Positions 58,785 through 64,000 of a stretch of DNA of 64,000 nucleotides are shown here, piece by piece (the first letter of the stretch is position 1; the number at the start of each line of letters is the position of its first letter). The DNA is from Bimastos eiseni (Eukaryota; Annelida; Clitellata; Crassiclitellata; Lumbricidae), in assembly GCA_959347315.1 (NCBI GenBank), contig OY365806.1, forward strand, positions 34,189,106 to 34,253,105, written 5' to 3'. The position numbers and the translations under genes were made by a program. The notes beneath the pieces are model-generated. The model worked only from the letters and a program-made list of their open reading frames with translations, made no database searches and was not told the origin of the DNA.

Positions 58785-59225
58785 ATGAGTGTTAACACTG
58801 ATAAAATAATCGATGTCCGCGGCGTCGAGTTACCGAATATTCCCTTATCGAACGTACAGCTGATCGAGGCTGCGAAGCGATTAAACATTGGTCATTTTAG
58901 AGGCGTGTTCCTACGAGACGAACTACCGAAGAGACCGCCGCGAGCGAACGAGTGCGGTATCCTTAACCTAGACGATTCAGGTGGGAAAGGCACTCGTGGG
59001 ACGCGTTGGATCAAACGTGCAAACGACAAAATCTATTTCGACAGCTACGGATTAAGTCCTCTGAACGAACTATTGCGGTATTTACAGAGACCCGTGTATT
59101 ACAATAGTGAACGAATACAACCGGACGGTGAAGTGTTTTGCGGACATTTGTGTTTGTACACGCTAAAGCGTATGATGAACGACAGCCGTCATTTTCAGGA
59201 AGTTGTGAACGATCTGCTGCATTGA
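58785..59225 (+). CDS. Adenain-like cysteine protease, catalytic His lost
   Basis: An open frame of 146 residues. The segments FRGVFLRDELP, NECGILNLDD, YFDSYGL and FCGHLCLYTLKRM match the Ulp1/adenain-type maturation protease of Polintons and related viruses, which cleaves capsid precursors. The Cys of CGHLC (residue 119) and the Asp after KIYF (residue 86) are present. At the position of the family's catalytic His (residue 71) there is Arg, and the next residue is also unusual. Start chosen at ATG 58785 because the upstream frame overlaps the polymerase end. Probably inactive although unbroken. Confidence 0.8.
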   Translation: MSVNTDKIIDVRGVELPNIPLSNVQLIEAAKRLNIGHFRGVFLRDELPKRPPRANECGILNLDDSGGKGTRGTRWIKRANDKIYFDSYGLSPLNELLRYLQRPVYYNSERIQPDGEVFCGHLCLYTLKRMMNDSRHFQEVVNDLLH

Positions 59226-59263
59226 CCTTTGATAAATAAATATGCTCGTATATTAAAACAAAC

Positions 59264-60525
59264 ATGCCAGTCGATAAGTTTGGACATACGCATGCGGAAT
59301 CGACGCAAAGAGTCGTTTCAGCAGGCGTTACCCTATCTCAAGCGAGTAATGTCTTTCTAAGACGAGATGGCACAAACGCTATGGATGGTGATTTAAGCAT
59401 GCACGGTAATTGGATTAAAGGTTTACCGACAACGTATCCTCCTCCGTTGAGTGCTACCGGCGATCCGCTGAGTAACGGCGACGAAGTCGTAAGCTGGGCT
59501 CGAGTTACGACTCTAGTCAACGATGCGGGAACGACTAATAACGCTTCCCCGACTAGCGATAACCAGCTGGTTAATAAGAAATACGTCGACGAAACGATCG
59601 CAAACGTTTCGTGACCGCGACCCCCACCATGACCTCGGACGAAATGACAATCGTTGGTCTAACTTATGTGACCAGTGCGAGCCAACATCGCATCTCGTCT
59701 GGGCATGACTTTGAACCGTGGAAAGCATTTCAAAACGTTAGTTCTTTCCCGCTGTGTTGAATCGCTGATACACCAGTTAATGCTTGGATTCAGATGAAAT
59801 ATGTCTATGTCGGGATTTTATTTTATTGGCCATGACGAAGCTACCCATGGTGAACAAATAACTAGTTGGAAAGTTCAAGCGAGCAACGATGGAAACCTAT
59901 TCGCCGATATCGTACCTTCTTCCAATTCAGTAGCTATGGTAAATGGAATTTTAAATAAATTTACATCTTCGGCTTCGCCTATTTACGGGTACTGGAGATT
60001 TCAAATTATATCCGTGGATAGTGATCTGGGTTGGATGGGTGTCTAAATGTTGCAGTGGATCTCTACTCATACCGAAATTTCCCACCGGAACAGAAAATAT
60101 CACGCCCGTTACATCCCTCGATTAACATCCAACACGAACAACTACGGTTTCTATGTGCATGCGAGTACGGAATTGCATAGTAGCAAAGCATTCAATGCTT
60201 TCAAAGACGAAGGAGAATGGGTTGTCAACGGTAACGAGCACTTCCAGCTACGAGTTCAGTGTCCATCAGCGGTGAGCATCTGGAAGATCGGATTGAAAGG
60301 AAGAAGCAAAAATACCGACAGAATTTACCACTGGATGTTTGAGGCAGAAAGTGAAAACGGATTCTTTACCACTCTGTACGACACGCCTAATCTTACTTAT
60401 TTAGGCAATACTTATCAAGAATTTCAAATCGAGTTCCATACAAAATATTCACTTTTTATTGCGTGAGAGCCGAGGAGACAAAACTGGGATTGAGCACGAT
60501 GCAGTTTTTCATTTACGACGGCTAA
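59264..60525 (+). pseudogene. Fibre-like protein gene, broken
   Basis: It starts with MPVDKFGHTHAES and a phage-tail-like shaft segment (NVFLRRDGTNAMDGDLSMHG ... NKKYVDETIANV). Two discoidin-like modules follow, one about 59650-60040 and one about 60110-60525 (WKIGLKGRSKN, TYLGNTYQEFQIE). The layout suggests a spike or fibre for surface attachment. Stops at 59612, about 59758 and 60044, and frameshifts between 59612 and 59660, near 59795 and near 60455 break it. Confidence 0.7.
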
Positions 60526-60593
60526 TATATATCTTAAAGAACTATATCAAACATTAACGTATATCAGAAATAATAAACCGTCCATTCATATAA

Positions 60594-60672
60594 GTAGAAA
60601 ACAAGCGGTGTTTATGAGCTCCGTTTTCTACGACGATTAACGATAATTTTCAATGATGATATCATTGAAAAT
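60594..60672. terminator. Hairpins between convergent genes
   Basis: Two inverted repeats lie between the ends of the rightward and leftward genes: GTAGAAAAC/GTTTTCTAC (60594-60602, 60623-60631) and a 12-bp perfect stem ATTTTCAATGAT at 60646-60657 with 60661-60672. Their role in ending transcription is inferred from position. Confidence 0.5.
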
Positions 60673-60687
60673 CACGGCATAAAAATC

Positions 60688-61026
60688 TTACTCCAGACGA
60701 ATAACGTCGTTGTCCCCCGTTATTAATATACAGGGCTTGCGATAATCCGGATCAATTTCGACAGTCATTTTCTTAAAGGTAAACCGTTCATTCCGACCTA
60801 GCTTTCTATTCTTCTCCATCTTATCGTAAATGGCAGTTTCAGGCGATTCGCCGTACACGCTCATATAATAAGTTGATTCATCCACATTCGGAGATGTGTC
60901 TTTCGGAGCTTCTACGGTTATTAGATAGAAATATCTTTCCGAACCGTATATGAACTGCATCGTTTTTACCGTATAAACGACGTCTTCTTCTAGACTAACC
61001 AAATTCAAAAATTTGCGAGTACTCAT
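60688..61026 (-). CDS. Small element protein, function unknown
   Basis: An intact 112-residue ORF (MSTRKFLNLVSLEEDVVYTV...), with no recognised domain. Its position at the end of the leftward gene block and the lack of any break suggest a real gene of the element. Predicted soluble, mixed charge. Confidence 0.6.
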   Translation of the reverse strand: MSTRKFLNLVSLEEDVVYTVKTMQFIYGSERYFYLITVEAPKDTSPNVDESTYYMSVYGESPETAIYDKMEKNRKLGRNERFTFKKMTVEIDPDYRKPCILITGDNDVIRLE

Positions 61027-61074
61027 TTTTATGTATAGCTAGAAAAATTTTTAAGACGGCAATCGGAAACCTTG

Positions 61075-61404
61075 TCATGGAGTCTCGGTTCCGTTAATCG
61101 TCTCGAATATGTTGATCTCGTATCTTTTTCTTCATACTTTTCCGTGGTACGCACTCATAGTTTTTGCGCTCGTCTTCTGCGCTCTAGCCGCTTTGTACAT
61201 CGACGAGTACTCAACGACTTTGTTAGTATCTCTGTCCACGATTTCTAGGCGAATCGGATTGTTACGGATTCCTTGAAGATAGGAGTATTTTCCGCTTGTA
61301 TCATCAGTGTTCACTGCTTCGTGCTTATTCTTCTCTTCCGGTAGTTCTTCTTCGGGTAGAAGTCTTTTTTCAACGAGAACGGCGATCATTTCGAGTTTGT
61401 TCAT
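61075..61404 (-). pseudogene. Small element protein with NUMOD-like segment, one stop
   Basis: From ATG 61404 the frame reads MNKLEMIAVLVEKRLLPEEE and a C-terminal DRDTNKVVEYSSMYKAARAQ segment that resembles small DNA-binding NUMOD-type repeats. It meets TGA at 61132-61134 but stays open in the same frame to 61075 (RKRYEINIF), so the stop probably truncates a longer protein. Confidence 0.5.
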
Positions 61405-61489
61405 TTAGGAAGCACCCACGATGTTACTTTGTTTCATTACCGATTTCACTTCTGAGAGTTTCATATTTTATAAAATGAAAATCTTTTTC

Positions 61490-62836
61490 TTAAACCATTT
61501 TCGTAAATATACCTTCCCATGCTAGATAGTTTCGTTTGAACACCACGTTCATTTTCTGTCCATCGGATTGGAAGTTTAACAGCATATCCGAAATGACTAC
61601 GGCGTAACCTCCGTCCCGGCACGGACAGCGGCATTGCACTAAGCTTGATCTGGATATCGACGACCGATGATTTTACCCTCTCCGATTGTTTGCTGACGTC
61701 GAAAACGAACAGCAGGAAAAGATCTTTATGATCGGCCGGTGTGATATTGCTCTGAGTAATGAGTTGATCCATTCCGTAGAATTTCTCGCTAAACGTCGCC
61801 TCATCTCTGTACGCTCTCGAAAACTGTTGATTAGGGAACGAGAGGTTGTAGTCGACCGCCGGGTATCGTTCCTAGTTCATCATCACGTACATGTTTTTGA
61901 GATCGCAATGATCGAAAATCATGGTTGATCGAAAATCGATGGATTGACTTGTTGATCACCGCTCCGAGTCGTCTGAAATCCAACGATGATATACCTCGGT
62001 TTCTCCGGAGCCGTCTTAACTCCTAGACGCCAACTGTACGTGGTCGTTTGAGGAAGCGATATGGTTTCGCATTGATGGGCGCGATAGGCTACGGGCACCG
62101 TCGATTTTGCTTCGATCGTTTTATACAGCTGCATTCTTTCCGTGTCAGACGGAGTCACGTGCGGCATAAACCACGATATTTTATCGATGTTTACCTTTCC
62201 GGCATCGACTCCGTTAGCTCTATAAGTAGCATATTCGTCGGATTTGCGAACTAGCGTTAAAGTCTGTTTCATACCGTAGATGAGCTTATCGTAATCTTCG
62301 CAGAATCCAAAAATGTGGTTGCGAGGCGCGACGAAACTAAACGTGCCTTTAGCCGTCGGTTTTCGAACGAGATACGCTTGTCTGATCGCGAATCCCGAGT
62401 TATTTGCTATAACGGCAGTTTCCGTGGTATCTTTTGTCCACAGTTGGTTAAGACCCTGCGCGAGAGCAAAGTCGTTGGGATATTTCAGTAACCCGAGCAT
62501 CGTTGTGGCTTGACCCGGATGATAAACCGATTCGATGTCTTGACTCGAAAGGGCATACGATATCTGGTTGAACAGGTGCATTAGTCCGTTATTGGTGATG
62601 GCTACGGCGTCGGCATCGACGTACGCGGTTCCGTCTGCTTTAGTCAGCCATCCTTCGAATAACAGGTACGACTCGGACGGATGACTAAATAGATCTTGAA
62701 GTTCGATATTTATACGAATCTCACCGGCGCTGTTTAGATTCGTTCTCGCTACCGGCTCGTACTCGTGCCATTCGTATCTCTCGATTCCCTCGTCGGTTAA
62801 GGGAACGTCGGTAAATCTTAGAATATCCGATTGCAT
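61490..62836 (-). pseudogene. Major capsid protein gene, broken
   Basis: The ORF from 62836 (or the in-frame Met at 62872) down to 61919 is open for over 300 residues, with FGFCEDYDKLIYGMKQTLTL, KISWFMPHVTPSD and GVKTAPEKPRYIIVGFQT. These are typical of the jelly-roll major capsid protein of adintovirus-like elements. A 17-bp tandem duplication at 61904-61937 shifts the frame. The C-terminal part (FDVSKQSERV..., then QSDGQKMNVVF in another frame) continues to about 61490 with a stop near 61890 and a second shift near 61620. Start 62836 is preferred because the upstream Met overlaps the neighbouring gene. Confidence 0.82.
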
Positions 62837-62861
62837 GCTTTTAATAAGATAGGATATTATT

Positions 62862-63260
62862 TTAAACGACATTCATCCCGGCCCCATTTAAACGTCGCAC
62901 GAGATCTTGGATAGCTATGGTGTTCGATTTTTGGTTCGGTATTCCGGAGCTGTTACCGGCCAATAGATTATTTCTGTTTATACCTTCGTTGTCGTTGATG
63001 CCTCGCTCACCGATCAATCGCGCTAAAGTTTCCACGCTCTTTTGAGTAAGCGGTGGACGTGCCTTCTGTGGTGGCGGTAATTTAAGATTTAAAAGTTTAG
63101 CCACGGCTTTATCCACCAATCGCTTTCCCGCATCGATAGCTGCAATCTTACCGACGTCGATCGACGTCGATATTGCCTGCTTTCCGATCTGTTTCGCGGC
63201 ATCTATTCCAGCGTTTAACGCGGACGATGCAATCCGTTTTTCCGCATCAGATGCGAACAT
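62862..63260 (-). CDS. Small virion-type protein, adenovirus pVI/pX-like in character
   Basis: An intact 132-residue ORF. Residues 10-60 are Ala/Ile/Lys-rich and likely form amphipathic helices (ALNAGIDAAKQIGKQAISTS), followed by a Pro-rich stretch and a basic tail. Proteins of this kind next to the major capsid gene act as minor, membrane-active or cement virion components in related elements. The role is inferred from position and composition only. Confidence 0.55.
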   Translation of the reverse strand: MFASDAEKRIASSALNAGIDAAKQIGKQAISTSIDVGKIAAIDAGKRLVDKAVAKLLNLKLPPPQKARPPLTQKSVETLARLIGERGINDNEGINRNNLLAGNSSGIPNQKSNTIAIQDLVRRLNGAGMNVV

Positions 63261-63405
63261 TCTTTTAAAAAATCAGGCTATCGTATCGTTTCTTAAACCT
63301 TTCTCTGGTAACGATCAGCATTTTTATAATCCCATCCGAAAGATTAACTTATACGTTTTCGTATCGACTCAATTTACATATCACAGATATAAACTTGTAA
63401 TGCTT
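63261..63405 (-). promoter_or_regulatory. Gap between minor capsid and small virion genes
   Basis: A 145-bp AT-rich gap that could hold a promoter for the leftward small virion and major capsid genes. No clear TATA box was recognised. Confidence 0.3.
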
Positions 63406-64000
63406 TCACGCTTCTCTGATGTGAAACCTTAAAGATAACTCCTCTCCTCTTAGGTTGATAAGTTTTCCATTTTGATCTGTAAGCGTCGTTTCCATCGAAG
63501 AAATCGTTGACAGAGTGACGGGGAGGTATATCAATTTGTCGGTGCTTCGACGACCTTGTATCCGGGTCCCACGTTTGGAAAAAAGGAATAGATAACGTTT
63601 TCAGTGGTTCCATTCATATACGAGGCCCCGATGATATCGCTCGTTATCCTCAAACTCGTAATACTCATTATATCGACCAAGTTCTCCGATTCGTTTTAAC
63701 CCGACGTGTATCTTTGGCTGTTGAATCCGAGAATCGTTCTGATAGAGTTCGGAGTCGTAAAATCGACCACGTAATTCTCCGCTACGTTCAAGACAGTCTT
63801 CAGCGTATTGTTGTTCGCTTCCAACCCGATAGTGTGACTATCGCTTTGAATGTCGTAATGGCCATCTTCTTTCATGACTCTCTGCACGTATTCGTTTATA
63901 TCCGTGATTTCGTAGCAGCCTTCTGGAATGTTCAAGTTCAACCACGTCGTCCCATTATCCGGAGAATATCTTAAGTTGTTGTTCGTCGCGTCGATATTAG
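63406..64000 (-). pseudogene. Minor capsid (penton-like) protein gene, broken and partial
   Basis: The gene enters from beyond the right edge. LNIPEGCYEITDINEYVQRV, NNNTLKTVLNV and PNSIRTILGFNS match the penton-type minor capsid protein of these elements. A TAA at about 63697 interrupts it, and a frameshift near 63535 moves the frame to one ending at TGA 63406. It is the first of the leftward capsid cluster in view. Confidence 0.72.

Larger units (their letters stand above)
54300..64000. mobile_element. Decayed Polinton/Maverick (adintovirus-like) element, right end outside window
   Basis: Gene content defines it: rightward type B polymerase, adenain-like protease and fibre-like gene, converging on leftward minor capsid, small virion-type and major capsid genes. 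Such elements are integrated double-jelly-roll DNA viruses or transposons of eukaryotes. The left terminal inverted repeat was not identified; the left limit is set between the MITE and the promoter repeats. No retroviral-type integrase or FtsK-like ATPase was recognised in the visible 9.7 kb. Most large genes are broken, so this copy cannot be active. Confidence 0.82.

Noticed and set aside
54300..64000. Integrase and packaging ATPase of the Polinton-like element
   Set aside because: No zinc-binding/DDE integrase or Walker-motif ORF was recognised in view; absence may be due to the window edge.

Overview
The window looks like nuclear DNA of a marine invertebrate, most likely an echinoderm or similar deuterostome. 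This is inferred from intron-rich genes with GT-AG borders, dense LINE and hAT-type repeats, and the frequent heptamer AGGCCTA. It is not prokaryotic: I see no operons, no ribosome binding sites and no CRISPR array.

Region 1 (1 to about 36.7 kb, minus strand) is the span of one large gene for a gamma subunit of AMP-activated protein kinase (PRKAG type). CBS-domain exons lie at 3385-3507, 3724-3804, 4970-5178, 8410-8455, 12932-13013 and 13655-13758. Two long exons at 28356-28887 and 29768-30790 encode a low-complexity N-terminal extension, and 36614-36667 is a possible first coding exon. The last CBS motif must lie left of base 1. The introns are full of transposons: CR1/L2-like LINEs, an endonuclease-type LINE 3' end, an RTE-like LINE, hAT-type elements with 8-bp target duplications, TTAA elements, a deleted mariner-type element, SINE-like pieces, microsatellites and several near-perfect palindromes.

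Region 2 (about 37 to 54 kb, plus strand) holds an Ikaros-family zinc-finger gene with three coding exons (42159-42267, 45120-45866, 50048-50679) that join in phase to 495 codons. Its introns carry an antisense LINE, a hAT-type MITE, and an isolated BED-finger ORF. Downstream are more hAT elements and a LINE with a MITE nested inside it.

Region 3 (about 54.3 kb to the right edge) is a decayed Polinton/Maverick (adintovirus-like) element that runs off the window. A duplicated promoter block drives rightward genes: a protein-primed type B DNA polymerase with a SAP/Rho-N-like start, an adenain-like protease and a fibre-like protein. These converge on leftward genes: minor capsid protein, a small virion-like protein, major capsid protein and two small ORFs. 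Most large genes carry stops or frameshifts, so the copy is an endogenous fossil. No integrase or packaging ATPase was recognised; they may lie past base 64000.

All calls come from reading the sequence and recalled family features. No database search was run.
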